Source of the DNA: an uncultured Clostridia bacterium
GTDB lineage: Bacteria > Bacillota > Clostridia > Christensenellales > UBA1242
DNA length: 54,282 nt
Assembly: GCA_947630745.1 (NCBI GenBank)
Contig: CANRIT010000010.1
Span: 1 to 54,282, forward strand
Reading direction: 5' to 3'
The notes under the pieces are model-generated. The model was not told the DNA's origin. It saw only the letters and a program-made list of their open reading frames with translations, and ran no database searches. The position numbers were made by a program, and so were the translations under genes. Shown here piece by piece: positions 16,871-25,211 of the stretch (positions within the stretch are counted from its first letter, which is position 1; each line of letters starts with the position of its first letter).

Positions 16871-18091
16871 TTAATTATTTATCATCCAATCTATGTAAAC
16901 TCCATATCCGCGGGTGGGGTCGTTTAGCATAACATGGGTGACCGCACCCACAATTTTCCCGTTTTGGACAATTGGGCTGCCGCTCATCCCTTGAATTATC
17001 CCGCCCGTCTTTTTAAGCAGTTCTTTGTCGGTTACGCGGATGGTCATGCTTTTGTCGTCCGCGGAATTTTGCTTGTTTGCCTTAACAATCATAATGTCGT
17101 AACCCTTAACTCCTTGTTCGTCAAGCGCGCAATAAATTTTTGCCTCGCCAAGTTTAACCGACAGCCGCCCACCCAAAAGCGCGGTTCGGTCTGGATTAAT
17201 AATCGATTTGTTTAAAAGCGTGCCATACACACCATAGTCGCAGTTTGTGTCGGCAATACCAATTGCGTCATCGCTTAAATTTATTGACGAGCGGATTTCG
17301 CCCGGATTATTTCGCTCGCCCTTTTTTATGCCAATCAAACTGCACTTGTAAATGTTGCCGCTGTCCACATTAAAATTTTGCCCCAAACTTGCTTCCACAA
17401 TTGGGTGGCCAACCGCACCAAAACGATAGTCGGATTGTTTAACATATGTAAGTGTGCCTACGCCGCTGTAATTGTTGCGCACCCAAAGCCCCAGTTTGTA
17501 GGTGTTGGTAAAGGCGTCAAGCGCGGGCGTGATTTTTGTTTGCAGTTCTTGCCCATCGCGATGCAAGGTTAGGGTAAGCGGTTTGCCTTGCAATTGCGGC
17601 AGGTTTACAATGCGGTTAATGTCTTGTATGTTTTCTATTTTTATATCTTCAATTTTGATAATCGCATCCCCGTCTAATATTCCACTTTCTTTAACTGGCT
17701 CTTTAATCCCGTCCGCCGTGGTAACCGCATTGCTGCCCACGCAAATTACCCCTTCGCTAAAAAGGTTAAATCCCACCGTGTCGCCGCCCACATAAACATC
17801 GGTGTCGGTAAGCAAGCGGACATTCACTTTTTTTATTGTAAACAGCCCAAAAAGTTTAACGCTCATCACCGTGTTGGTAAGTTCGCCGTCTTCGCTTACT
17901 TCAATGTTTTTGGGAAGTGACAAATTTATAACTGGGCTAAAAACATCTTTGTCGTTGCACTGCTGAATGTCGCTGTATGTAACCACCATGTCGTCTGGCA
18001 GCGCGTTTATCCGCCGCACATTAGGAAAAATTAGCACTCCAAAAACAAGCGCGACAATAACGGCAAAACTTATCAGCAAAAACTTTTTCAT
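16871..18091 (-). CDS. spoIVB: SpoIVB sporulation serine peptidase (S55 family)
   Basis: Forespore protease that cleaves SpoIVFA and releases the SpoIVFB-dependent activation of pro-sigma-K. The N-terminal signal/anchor (residues about 4-24) suits export to the intermembrane space. A PDZ domain lies around residues 100-190 (SGILDGDAIIKIEDIKI). The S55 peptidase domain follows, with the catalytic His region FGAVGHPI and the catalytic Ser in GMSGSP (368-373). The length of 406 aa is close to B. subtilis SpoIVB. No ribosome site precedes the ATG; instead a sigma-G-like promoter ends about 7 bases upstream. This gene is the best single evidence that the organism makes endospores. It is divergent from rpsO. 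Confidence 0.93.
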   Translation of the reverse strand: MKKFLLISFAVIVALVFGVLIFPNVRRINALPDDMVVTYSDIQQCNDKDVFSPVINLSLPKNIEVSEDGELTNTVMSVKLFGLFTIKKVNVRLLTDTDVYVGGDTVGFNLFSEGVICVGSNAVTTADGIKEPVKESGILDGDAIIKIEDIKIENIQDINRIVNLPQLQGKPLTLTLHRDGQELQTKITPALDAFTNTYKLGLWVRNNYSGVGTLTYVKQSDYRFGAVGHPIVEASLGQNFNVDSGNIYKCSLIGIKKGERNNPGEIRSSINLSDDAIGIADTNCDYGVYGTLLNKSIINPDRTALLGGRLSVKLGEAKIYCALDEQGVKGYDIMIVKANKQNSADDKSMTIRVTDKELLKKTGGIIQGMSGSPIVQNGKIVGAVTHVMLNDPTRGYGVYIDWMINN

Positions 18092-18098
18092 ACAAATT

Positions 18099-18128
18099 TA
18101 GTGTGCGATAATTTAAAAAATTTATGTA
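18099..18128 (-). promoter_or_regulatory. Possible sigma-G promoter of spoIVB, leaderless
   Basis: On the minus strand CACACTA (18099-18105, consensus CATACTA) and TACATA (18123-18128, consensus TGAATA-like) are 17 bases apart. The predicted start of transcription falls at or next to the ATG at 18091, and no Shine-Dalgarno is present. SpoIVB is sigma-F/G-controlled in B. subtilis. Confidence 0.4.
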
Positions 18129-18134
18129 AAAGCA

Positions 18135-18163
18135 TTGACAAATCCAAAATTTGGTGATAAAAT
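18135..18163 (+). promoter_or_regulatory. Promoter of rpsO
   Basis: TTGACA (18135-18140), 17-base spacer, TAAAAT (18158-18163) extended by TGA. It leaves a leader of about 70 bases, and the -35 is only 7 bases from the opposing spoIVB -35-like element. Confidence 0.8.
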
Positions 18164-18237
18164 TATGCCATACCCTTGCAATAGTTGTGCGATTTACTCA
18201 CGCCAACATTGTTTGTGGCGTATTAAAAGGAGAGAGT

Positions 18238-18498
18238 ATGCAAATCGACAAAAAACAAATTGTTAAAACCTACGGGCAAAATGAGCAAGATACTGGCTCA
18301 ATTGAAGTGCAAATCGCTTTGTTGTCTGCGCGCATCAGCAATTTAACTGAGCACCTTAAAACCAACAAGCAAGACCTTCATTCAACTCGTGGCTTAAACA
18401 AAATGGTTTCTCAACGCAAAAAATTGTTGGACTATTTAACCAAAGTTGACATCAATCGTGCGCGTGAAATCAAAGCAAAACTTGGCATTCGTGGTTAA
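18238..18498 (+). CDS. rpsO: 30S ribosomal protein S15
   Basis: 86-aa primary rRNA-binding protein of the small subunit. Typical sequence: [21 protein letters not shown], then HSTRGL and [10 protein letters not shown], which contact the 16S three-way junction. ATG 18238 is chosen over an in-frame start at 18151 because it has AAAAGGAG just upstream and starts the family's usual N-terminus. The leader contains a hairpin (ACGCCA 18200-18205 with TGGCGT 18216-18221) just before the ribosome site; S15 often represses its own mRNA through such leaders (inference). The usual partner pnp follows only after an inverted gene. Confidence 0.97.
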   Translation: MQIDKKQIVKTYGQNEQDTGSIEVQIALLSARISNLTEHLKTNKQDLHSTRGLNKMVSQRKKLLDYLTKVDINRAREIKAKLGIRG

Positions 18499-18500
18499 TT

Positions 18501-18524
18501 AAAAAAGGCGACTTGCCTTTTTTT
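18501..18524 (+). terminator. Terminator of rpsO
   Basis: AAAAAAGGC (18501-18509), loop GACTT, GCCTTTTTT, T-run. It separates rpsO from pnp transcriptionally. Confidence 0.85.
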
Positions 18525-18583
18525 GTTTTGCTTTTATCATTTAGATTAAAAATTTGATTTAATTTTTAAAATTATTGTATCAA

Positions 18584-18609
18584 AAAAAAGTGGGTTGCCC
18601 CACTTTTTT
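18584..18609 (-). terminator. Terminator of the 668-aa hypothetical
   Basis: AAAAAAGTGGG, loop TTGC, CCCACTTTTTT: a symmetrical hairpin overlapping the minus-strand stop codon at 18608-18610. It may work in both directions. Confidence 0.85.
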
Positions 18610-20614
18610 AGTTGTTTTTACCTTTTTCTGGGTAATTTGCTTTTACAAAATCTTCAAATTCATCATCGATTTGATATTTACCAGATTTATCCATTTTAAT
18701 ATATGTCATAGAGTTTAAGAAATCTAACAATTGTTCTGCTTTTTTATAACTAATTCCATATCTCTTTTGGATATTTGCAATGTTAATTGATTTCATTTCG
18801 GCTAAGGCTTTAAAGATTTTTTCATAACTCATAGGAAAATAAGCTGGACCTATTATCGCGTTGCCTTCTTTAGCTATTCCAATAGGTGCATCAGTAGCAA
18901 AACCAATTCCATCATCTTCTAATTTAATTGGTTCTGGGTCAACTGGCTCTTCTTCGGGTTGTTTTTTGCCAGAAGTTTTCTTTTTATTTGATTTTGGTTT
19001 TGCTTGTTTAGGTTCTTCAGGTTTTACTTCTTCAGGTTTAATTTCTGGTTCTGTTTCAGTTTTAGGTTCTTCTGGTTTAATTTCTGGTTCTGTGTCAGTT
19101 TTTGGTTCTACTATTGGCTCAGCCGGTGCTGTTTCTGGCTCAGCAGTTGCGGTTGCACCAGCAATCAACTTATCTTGTTCTGCACGCAATTTTTTTGGTG
19201 ATTTCTTTGCATTTTCTTCTGCAGTCTTTTTAATCAAAGTGAATGTGTCGTCATTTTTATAAGTTTCTATCTTCTCTGCTAATTCATTATGCAAATTTTC
19301 CAAACGCTTTTTGTTTGCAGTGTCAATGTTTTTACGCCTTATGCCAGCAGTAAGCAAATTGGTAACTTCTTCTTTAAACTGATTGTAAGTTTCGTCCGCT
19401 TCAGCTTTAAGTTTTGTGTTGCTAACCTTTTTCTTCAAAAGGTCAAATTTAAGTTTGCCAAGTTGTTTTTCAGCATAAATTTCCAAAACTGCTTTTAAAT
19501 ATATGTCGCCCGATTTATCGGTTTCGTTTTTATTAACAAAGTCGGATGCAAAGAAGTCAGAAATTTCAACTTCGCGGCCTAATGGTTCAAACACTTCGCC
19601 CGTTTTGTAGTAGTAAAGCATTGTGCCAGAGCGTTTATTTTCTTCGGTAAGCGTTCTGCCAATGATGTCCACATAACTAGTAATAATATAAGGAAGTTTG
19701 GTGATTTCATTAACCCTAAATTGTTCAAGTTTTAACAAACCCTCATCTTCCAAATTAGTGATTCTGTTATATTGTCTGGCTTCGTTGATTTTTTGCTCGC
19801 CTTCAAGAGGAGCACCAACACCCCAATCACGGCTATCTTGATTGACTAAGTAAACTTGATAGAATGGGTGAGCATCTTTTTCGGTTTTCCATGCACCAAA
19901 GAATTCGTTACCTGCAACCTTTCTGTAAAATTTAGGTTCTGCCGCCCTGACATACTTGCCGTCTTTTTTAATAGGCTTGCCGTGTTCGTCTCTTGCCAAC
20001 TCGCCCAATAAGAAATAGTTAGAATCAATTTCAACCCACCTTGAAATGAGATTAGCGGTTTTTGCAAAAGCAGTATGTGCTCCGATGCCGTTTTTGGTGA
20101 AAGGTTTTGCATCAACAAATGGTTGACTGATGAATCCATCTTTATCGCGGAAATAATAGCAGTTGCCTGCTTGTTTTAAAATGAAGTAGCCATTGATATA
20201 TTCTGGCAAATTGTCAACCTTTTCGCTTATTTTGCGGTCTTTGGTGTCAACCAAAACATATTTACCAGCTGCAACTTCAAACACAACATGCTTTTGTTCA
20301 GCTGCTTGCCTTGGAACTGCGTTTAAGAAGGTTAAGAAAATATCTTCCCTATCATTATCCACACCTTTAAGTGTGCTGTAAGTGTGTTGCAACAAAACAT
20401 AATTGCAATTTGTGCCCTCCAATGTTTTGATTTGTTTTTGCAACTTTTTAGCTTTTGCAGCAGCAAGGCCCTTTGCCTTTAATTGCTTATTGAAAAGATT
20501 AAGGCATTGTTCCTTTGTTAAAATTTCAAACTTAACATCGTCAAAGTTTTTTGCGGCATCTGTTTTTTCATCAAACACGCCTGCTTGTGGAACCTTTATC
20601 TTTTTATTATTCAT
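18608..20614 (-). CDS. Large hypothetical protein with FtsK-gamma-like C-terminal winged helix
   Basis: 668 aa, unrecognised as a whole. Residues about 1-400 form a mixed globular part (aromatic-rich, for example NYFLLGELARDEHGKP). A charged helical stretch follows at about 390-500. Next comes a Pro/Glu/Lys-rich linker with repeats of EPEIKPEEPKTET type (about 515-570). The final 70 residues (FKALAEMKSINIANIQKRYG, ISYKKAEQLLDFL) resemble the gamma winged-helix domain of FtsK/SpoIIIE that reads oriented DNA motifs, so DNA binding is possible. No membrane segment is seen. ATG 20614 is chosen because CGGAGGA lies upstream; an in-frame ATG at 20647 has none. It is inserted, inverted, between rpsO and pnp. 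Confidence 0.75.
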   Translation of the reverse strand: MNNKKIKVPQAGVFDEKTDAAKNFDDVKFEILTKEQCLNLFNKQLKAKGLAAAKAKKLQKQIKTLEGTNCNYVLLQHTYSTLKGVDNDREDIFLTFLNAVPRQAAEQKHVVFEVAAGKYVLVDTKDRKISEKVDNLPEYINGYFILKQAGNCYYFRDKDGFISQPFVDAKPFTKNGIGAHTAFAKTANLISRWVEIDSNYFLLGELARDEHGKPIKKDGKYVRAAEPKFYRKVAGNEFFGAWKTEKDAHPFYQVYLVNQDSRDWGVGAPLEGEQKINEARQYNRITNLEDEGLLKLEQFRVNEITKLPYIITSYVDIIGRTLTEENKRSGTMLYYYKTGEVFEPLGREVEISDFFASDFVNKNETDKSGDIYLKAVLEIYAEKQLGKLKFDLLKKKVSNTKLKAEADETYNQFKEEVTNLLTAGIRRKNIDTANKKRLENLHNELAEKIETYKNDDTFTLIKKTAEENAKKSPKKLRAEQDKLIAGATATAEPETAPAEPIVEPKTDTEPEIKPEEPKTETEPEIKPEEVKPEEPKQAKPKSNKKKTSGKKQPEEEPVDPEPIKLEDDGIGFATDAPIGIAKEGNAIIGPAYFPMSYEKIFKALAEMKSINIANIQKRYGISYKKAEQLLDFLNSMTYIKMDKSGKYQIDDEFEDFVKANYPEKGKNN

Positions 20615-20849
20615 AAAAAATCCTCCGTTTTGCAAATTATAGCACACACTGCAATTTTTGTCAATAGTAAGTTTTAAAAAAATTAAAAAAATTTTTTAAT
20701 TTGCCATTTTGGGGTAAAACCCAGCCACAAACCAGCAAAATTGTGTGCGTTACCTTATTTTATATGATATGCAAAACACAACTTGTAATGCAAATTTTTA
20801 AAATTTAAGCAAAAACCACCCAAAATCAATTTATTTTTTTTTGCAACTA

Positions 20850-20858
20850 TGCTATAAT
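20850..20858 (+). promoter_or_regulatory. Extended -10 element of pnp
   Basis: TGCTATAAT (TATAAT 20853-20858) lies 22 bases before the ATG. The -35 region is T-rich and indistinct. Its position argues against the upstream ATG at 20841 as the start. Confidence 0.6.
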
Positions 20859-20879
20859 TATTCGGTATTAGGAGAATTT

Positions 20880-22961
20880 ATGGAAGAAAAAACATTTAAG
20901 TTAGACATTGGCAATCGCAAGGCAGAGGTTATTGTTGGCAAATATTGTGGTCAAGCCAACGGGCACTGCATTGTGCGTTGCGGGGATACTGTGGTTATGG
21001 TAAACGCAACCATGAGCAAAACCCCACGTCCAGGTATGGACTTTTTCCCACTAAGTGTGGATTATGAAGAAAAATTGTACAGTGTGGGCAAAATCCCAGG
21101 CGGGTGGAAGCGTAGGGAAGGCCGCCCAGCAGACAGCGCAATTTTGCGTTCTAGGCTTATTGACCGCCCACTTCGCCCACTTTTCCCAAAAGGGTTTTAC
21201 AACGATGTATGCGTGGTTGCAACTCCGCTGTCGGTTGACCCAGATGTCAGCCCAGAGCCACTTGCAATGCTTGGCAGCTCAATTGCCATCTCAATAAGCG
21301 ACATCCCTATGGAAGAAAGCACGGGGTCGGTTAAAGTTGGCTATGTTGACGGGAAATACATCATCAACCCAAATCAAAAAGAGCAAGAAGCAAGCCTTAT
21401 TGACCTAACTGTAAGCGGCACTAAGGAAGCAATTTTGATGGTGGAAGCAGGTGCAAAAGAGGTTAGCGAATCGGTTATGCTTGACGCCATTATGTTTGCA
21501 CATGAAGAGATTAAAAAGCAGGTCGCTTTCCAAGAAAAGATTTGCAAGGCATTAAAGGTTAAAAAGATTGATGTTGTTTTGGATACGGTTGACGAAACTA
21601 TTGATAAAGAAGTTAGAAAGTATGCCGAACCAAAAGTTGTTGAAATGTTAAAGGAATTTGACCGCCATATCCGCAACGAAATGGAAGATAATTTGGAGGC
21701 TGAATGTCAAGAACATTTTGCTGAAATTTTCCCAGACAGCGCAAAACAGATTAGTCAAGTTTTGTACAATCTTAAAAAGGAACATGTAAGGCACAACATT
21801 TTGTTTAAAGGCATTCGTCCAGACGGGCGCAAAACCAACCAAATTCGTCCACTTTGGAGCGAAGTTGGCTTGTTGCCTAGGGTGCATGGCTCGGCAGTGT
21901 TCACTCGTGGGGAAACACAAGTTTTAACCACTTGCACACTTGGCATGCTTTCGGACGCGCAAGAACTTGAAGGGCTTGATGGCGAAGAAGAAAAACGCTA
22001 TATGCACCAATACAATATGCCGGGTTACACCACGGGCGAGGCAAAACCACTTCGTTCGGCAGGTAGAAGGGAGATTGGGCATGGTGCGCTTGCAGAACGC
22101 GCGCTTTTGCCAGTGCTTCCAAGTGAAGAAGAATTCCCATACGCAATCCGTACAGTTAGCGATGTGTTGTCGTCAAACGGTTCAACCTCACAAGCATCGG
22201 TTTGCGGCAGCACTTTGGCACTTATGGATGCGGGTGTGCCAATTTCCGCACCAGTTGCCGGCATAGCAATGGGGCTTATGAAGGATAAAGACAGCGGCAA
22301 AGTGGCTGTTTTAACTGATATTCAAGGGCTAGAAGATTTCTTTGGCGATATGGATTTTAAAGTTGCGGGCACAACAAAGGGTATAACCGCAATACAAATG
22401 GATATAAAAATTCATGGTATCGACCGCAAAATTTTGGAAACCGCACTTGAACAAGCGCGTTTGGGTAGGTTGGAAATTTTAAAACATATGGCAAAAACAA
22501 TCAAAGCACCACGCAAAGAGTTAAGCCCATATGCACCAAAAATTATCACATTTAAAATTGACCCAGACAAAATCCGCGAAGTTATTGGTTCGGGTGGCAA
22601 GGTTATCAATCAAATTATTGCAGAAACTGGCGTAAAAATTGATATTGAAGATAGCGGCGATGTGTTTGTTTCTTCAACTGATAAGGCGATGCTGGAAAAA
22701 GCAAAAGCCATGATTATTGCCATTGCAACCGATTTTGAACTTAATTGCGAATACGAGGGTGTGGTTACCCGCACAACACAATTTGGCGCGTTTGTAGAAG
22801 TTGCTCCGGGCAAAGAGGCAATGATTCACATATCCAAACTTTCTAAGGATAGAGTGGAAAAGGTGGAAGATGTGGTTAAGGTGGGCGACAAAGTGCTTGT
22901 TAAAACTATTAAGATTGATGAACGCGGGCGCGTTGACTTAAAACTTATCAAAAAATTATAG
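20880..22961 (+). CDS. pnp: Polyribonucleotide nucleotidyltransferase (PNPase)
   Basis: Phosphate-dependent 3'-5' exoribonuclease of the RNA degradosome, 693 aa. There are two RNase PH domains (about 1-215 and 310-545; GRPADSAILRSRLIDRPLRPLFP and FKGIRPDGRK are typical), a helical linker, a KH domain (about 550-615, with VIGSGGKVINQI) and an S1 domain (about 620-690, GVVTRTTQFGAFVEV). It ends right after S1, without the acidic tail found in many relatives. ATG 20880 follows TTAGGAG and the -10 box. It is the normal neighbour of rpsO but here has its own promoter, because an inverted gene separates the two. Confidence 0.97.
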   Translation: MEEKTFKLDIGNRKAEVIVGKYCGQANGHCIVRCGDTVVMVNATMSKTPRPGMDFFPLSVDYEEKLYSVGKIPGGWKRREGRPADSAILRSRLIDRPLRPLFPKGFYNDVCVVATPLSVDPDVSPEPLAMLGSSIAISISDIPMEESTGSVKVGYVDGKYIINPNQKEQEASLIDLTVSGTKEAILMVEAGAKEVSESVMLDAIMFAHEEIKKQVAFQEKICKALKVKKIDVVLDTVDETIDKEVRKYAEPKVVEMLKEFDRHIRNEMEDNLEAECQEHFAEIFPDSAKQISQVLYNLKKEHVRHNILFKGIRPDGRKTNQIRPLWSEVGLLPRVHGSAVFTRGETQVLTTCTLGMLSDAQELEGLDGEEEKRYMHQYNMPGYTTGEAKPLRSAGRREIGHGALAERALLPVLPSEEEFPYAIRTVSDVLSSNGSTSQASVCGSTLALMDAGVPISAPVAGIAMGLMKDKDSGKVAVLTDIQGLEDFFGDMDFKVAGTTKGITAIQMDIKIHGIDRKILETALEQARLGRLEILKHMAKTIKAPRKELSPYAPKIITFKIDPDKIREVIGSGGKVINQIIAETGVKIDIEDSGDVFVSSTDKAMLEKAKAMIIAIATDFELNCEYEGVVTRTTQFGAFVEVAPGKEAMIHISKLSKDRVEKVEDVVKVGDKVLVKTIKIDERGRVDLKLIKKL

Positions 22962-22978
22962 GGCATATGCCCTTTTTT
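22960..22978 (+). terminator. Terminator of pnp
   Basis: AGGGCATATGCCCT, a perfect 14-base palindrome overlapping the stop codon, followed by T-run. Confidence 0.85.
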
Positions 22979-22989
22979 GTTTTTAATTT

Positions 22990-23031
22990 ATACCCCCAGC
23001 CAGTATGTTTAAAAATAGGTGGCGGGGGTAT
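22990..23031. repeat. ATACCCCC/GGGGGTAT inverted repeat
   Basis: ATACCCCC (22990-22997) pairs exactly with GGGGGTAT (23024-23031), with extra GCC/GGC pairing inside. The right arm plus flank GGGGGTATGT also occurs after the nucleotidyltransferase gene near 14824-14833. A further G-rich stretch (GGGGTAGGGGGT) lies at about 23049-23060. Confidence 0.55.
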
Positions 23032-23063
23032 GTTTAATATGCCCTATAGGGGTAGGGGGTAAA

Positions 23064-23088
23064 ATAAAAAAACTTGCCGTTTGGCAAG
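23064..23088 (-). terminator. Terminator of the 351-aa hypothetical
   Basis: On the minus strand CTTGCC, loop AAAC, GGCAAG, then seven T, immediately after the stop codon at 23090. Confidence 0.88.
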
Positions 23089-23089
23089 C

Positions 23090-24145
23090 TTAAACGCTGT
23101 AAGTTGTGTTGGAAGGCTTAACAAACCTTGCAAAATATGCGTCCAACTGTGGATGTTTTTCAATTATCTGCTGATATAGGTTGGTGTTGTTTTCTTTATC
23201 TGACGCTAAAATGCTGTCAATCATGTTTTGTTTTTGCACATTTTGAAACACAATGGAAGGCTTAACAATGTTAAATATCCCCGCCTTTAATTTTACAATA
23301 TTTTGTGGATAAACATTTAATGCTCTGCCAACTGCTGGTGGAAAATCTTTAAGCGCGATGGTCAAATCATCACTTGAAAAATAGTTAATTATGCCCAATT
23401 TGTTTTTAATAAGTTTATATAGCATAACATGTTTGCCTTCCGCATCTTGCAACCTTAAAAAATCCTCGTGAATTGATTTGCTAATTTTAGGGTACATTTC
23501 TGGATAATTGCAAAGCAAAACGGAGGTGTCGTCCGCGTTTAAATAGTCCATAACTTGTGGGAAATATATCCCAACACCTTTATATGTTAAAACACCCTTG
23601 CCAACGCGCTTATAAATATACTCATTATTTTGCATAAGCATGTCGCGCTTAAACAAAATGTTTGGAAGTGTCATTTCAATATCTTTATCTGACAAATACT
23701 CAAAAAACTTTGGGTTTTGATAGCACATTTTTGCAACCACCTTTTTGTAAGGAGAAAATTCTATTGTATAGCTAAGCATATCAACTTTTTGTTGCAAAAC
23801 TTGCTCAACATCCTTAAACTTTTCCATCGTCTTTTTAACATCCAAGGTGGAATTGTAGTATGCTAGCATGTCGTTATACAAATTTGTGGTTATGGTTTCA
23901 ATTTCCTTAGCAACAATTTTGTCCGTTTCCTTTGCCGTTGCGGTACGCTGCTCGCGGTCTTTTGCCTTTTGTAAACTTTGCAACCATTCGTCCGAATCAA
24001 AAATTATATTGTATCCACTTGGTGCTTCATTAAATTTTGGGTCCATATATGGGTTGGAATAACGCTGACCTTCTTTGCGGTCTGCCATGCGTTTGCGCAC
24101 AGTTTCAAGCGAGGCGGTGGGTTGAATTGGTTTTTTCTTTTTCAT
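23090..24145 (-). CDS. Hypothetical protein, 351 aa
   Basis: No family recognised. It is soluble and mostly helical, with a basic N-terminus (MKKKKPIQPT). A coiled-coil-like charged region lies around residues 55-120 (QKAKDREQRTATAKETDKIV), followed by a series of short helical modules containing NP/YP turns (CYQNPKFFEYLSDKDIEM, NYPEMYPKISKSI, FPPAVGRALNVYPQNI). The last part looks like helical repeats of about 30 residues, reminiscent of repeat families with a conserved Pro in each unit, but I cannot name one. TTAGGAG precedes the ATG. It is a single gene with its own terminator, convergent with pnp. Confidence 0.7.
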   Translation of the reverse strand: MKKKKPIQPTASLETVRKRMADRKEGQRYSNPYMDPKFNEAPSGYNIIFDSDEWLQSLQKAKDREQRTATAKETDKIVAKEIETITTNLYNDMLAYYNSTLDVKKTMEKFKDVEQVLQQKVDMLSYTIEFSPYKKVVAKMCYQNPKFFEYLSDKDIEMTLPNILFKRDMLMQNNEYIYKRVGKGVLTYKGVGIYFPQVMDYLNADDTSVLLCNYPEMYPKISKSIHEDFLRLQDAEGKHVMLYKLIKNKLGIINYFSSDDLTIALKDFPPAVGRALNVYPQNIVKLKAGIFNIVKPSIVFQNVQKQNMIDSILASDKENNTNLYQQIIEKHPQLDAYFARFVKPSNTTYSV

Positions 24146-24313
24146 AACATCTCCTAATTTATCTTTTGAATTTACTTTTAGTTTATACTTGTTTTAATTT
24201 TAGTATAATTTTTTGCACTTGTCAAGACATATTGTAAAATTTAAAAAATTTTATTTAAAACCTATACTACTCATAATTTTCAACAAAAAACAATAAGTTA
24301 AACAAGAGGTATT

Positions 24314-25015
24314 ATGAAAAAAAGTCAAGTTGTTGCCAACATCATCATTGCGGTTATGATAATTTGTCTTATTGCAATAACTTTTACCAATGTGGCAACC
24401 ACCTATGTTTCGGGCGACACGCGGGTAATTTACAATGGCGACACCAAATCCAACAATGTGTGTTTTATGGTTAATGTGTACGAAGGGGCGGACGAGGTGC
24501 GCGCCATGCTGGATATTATGGATTTATATAATGTTAAAACCACCTTCTTTTTGGGTGGCTGCTGGGCGGTTAACAATTTGGATTTGGTTAAAGAAATTTA
24601 TGCGCGCGGACACGAACTTGGCAACCACGGGTTTTATCACAAAGACCAAGACAAGCTTGACTACGACGCCAATGTGCAAGAAATTAACATGTGCCACCAA
24701 GTTATAAGCAAAAATTTGGGGATAGAAATGACACTTTTTGCCCCACCAAGCGGAGCGTACGATGTAACCACTGTGGATGCTGCAACTAGCCTAAATTACA
24801 AAACCATTATGTGGACACACGATACAATTGATTGGCGGGACAAAAATAGCAACATAATTTTTAAGCGCGCAACCAAAGATTTGTCGGGCGGCGATTTAAT
24901 TTTGATGCACCCAACAAAACAGACAGTGGATGCGTTTGCAAACATTTTGGCGTACGCAATTAACAACGATTTTAATCCAACCACAGTGTCGGCTTGTTTG
25001 GGCGGGCAGATTTAG
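24314..25015 (+). CDS. Polysaccharide deacetylase-like (NodB-fold) membrane-anchored protein
   Basis: A single membrane anchor (about residues 8-30) carries an extracytoplasmic NodB-homology domain (233 aa in all). The metal-binding motif 2 is intact (NHGFYHK, an HxxxH pair), and motif 3-like APPSGAYD, motif 4 WTHDTIDWRD and motif 5 LILMHP are present. Motif 1, normally TFDD, reads MVNVYEG, so the catalytic Asp is not conserved. From memory, clostridial relatives share a similar NVYxG motif, so this is a recognisable subfamily rather than a mutation. The likely target is peptidoglycan or another cell-wall glycan, but activity is uncertain. AGAGGT precedes the ATG. It lies upstream of ftsK, which has its own promoter. 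Confidence 0.85.
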   Translation: MKKSQVVANIIIAVMIICLIAITFTNVATTYVSGDTRVIYNGDTKSNNVCFMVNVYEGADEVRAMLDIMDLYNVKTTFFLGGCWAVNNLDLVKEIYARGHELGNHGFYHKDQDKLDYDANVQEINMCHQVISKNLGIEMTLFAPPSGAYDVTTVDAATSLNYKTIMWTHDTIDWRDKNSNIIFKRATKDLSGGDLILMHPTKQTVDAFANILAYAINNDFNPTTVSACLGGQI

Positions 25016-25153
25016 TAAAATTTTAGGTTGAAATTTAAAAAAATAACAAAAAATCAGCAAAAAACAACAAAAATTTAAGTTTTTTGGTAAATTTTTAATA
25101 AATTTTTGCAAATTTTTTACATTTTAAACTTTGTTTAACCCACTAAAATTTGT

Positions 25154-25181
25154 TTGAAATTTTTATTTTTTGTTGTATAAT
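25154..25181 (+). promoter_or_regulatory. Promoter of ftsK
   Basis: TTGAAA (25154-25159), 16-base spacer, perfect TATAAT (25176-25181). It excludes an in-frame start at 25170. Confidence 0.75.
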
Positions 25182-25211
25182 TGGATAAAGGAATGTTTAA
25201 AGGAACTGTGT

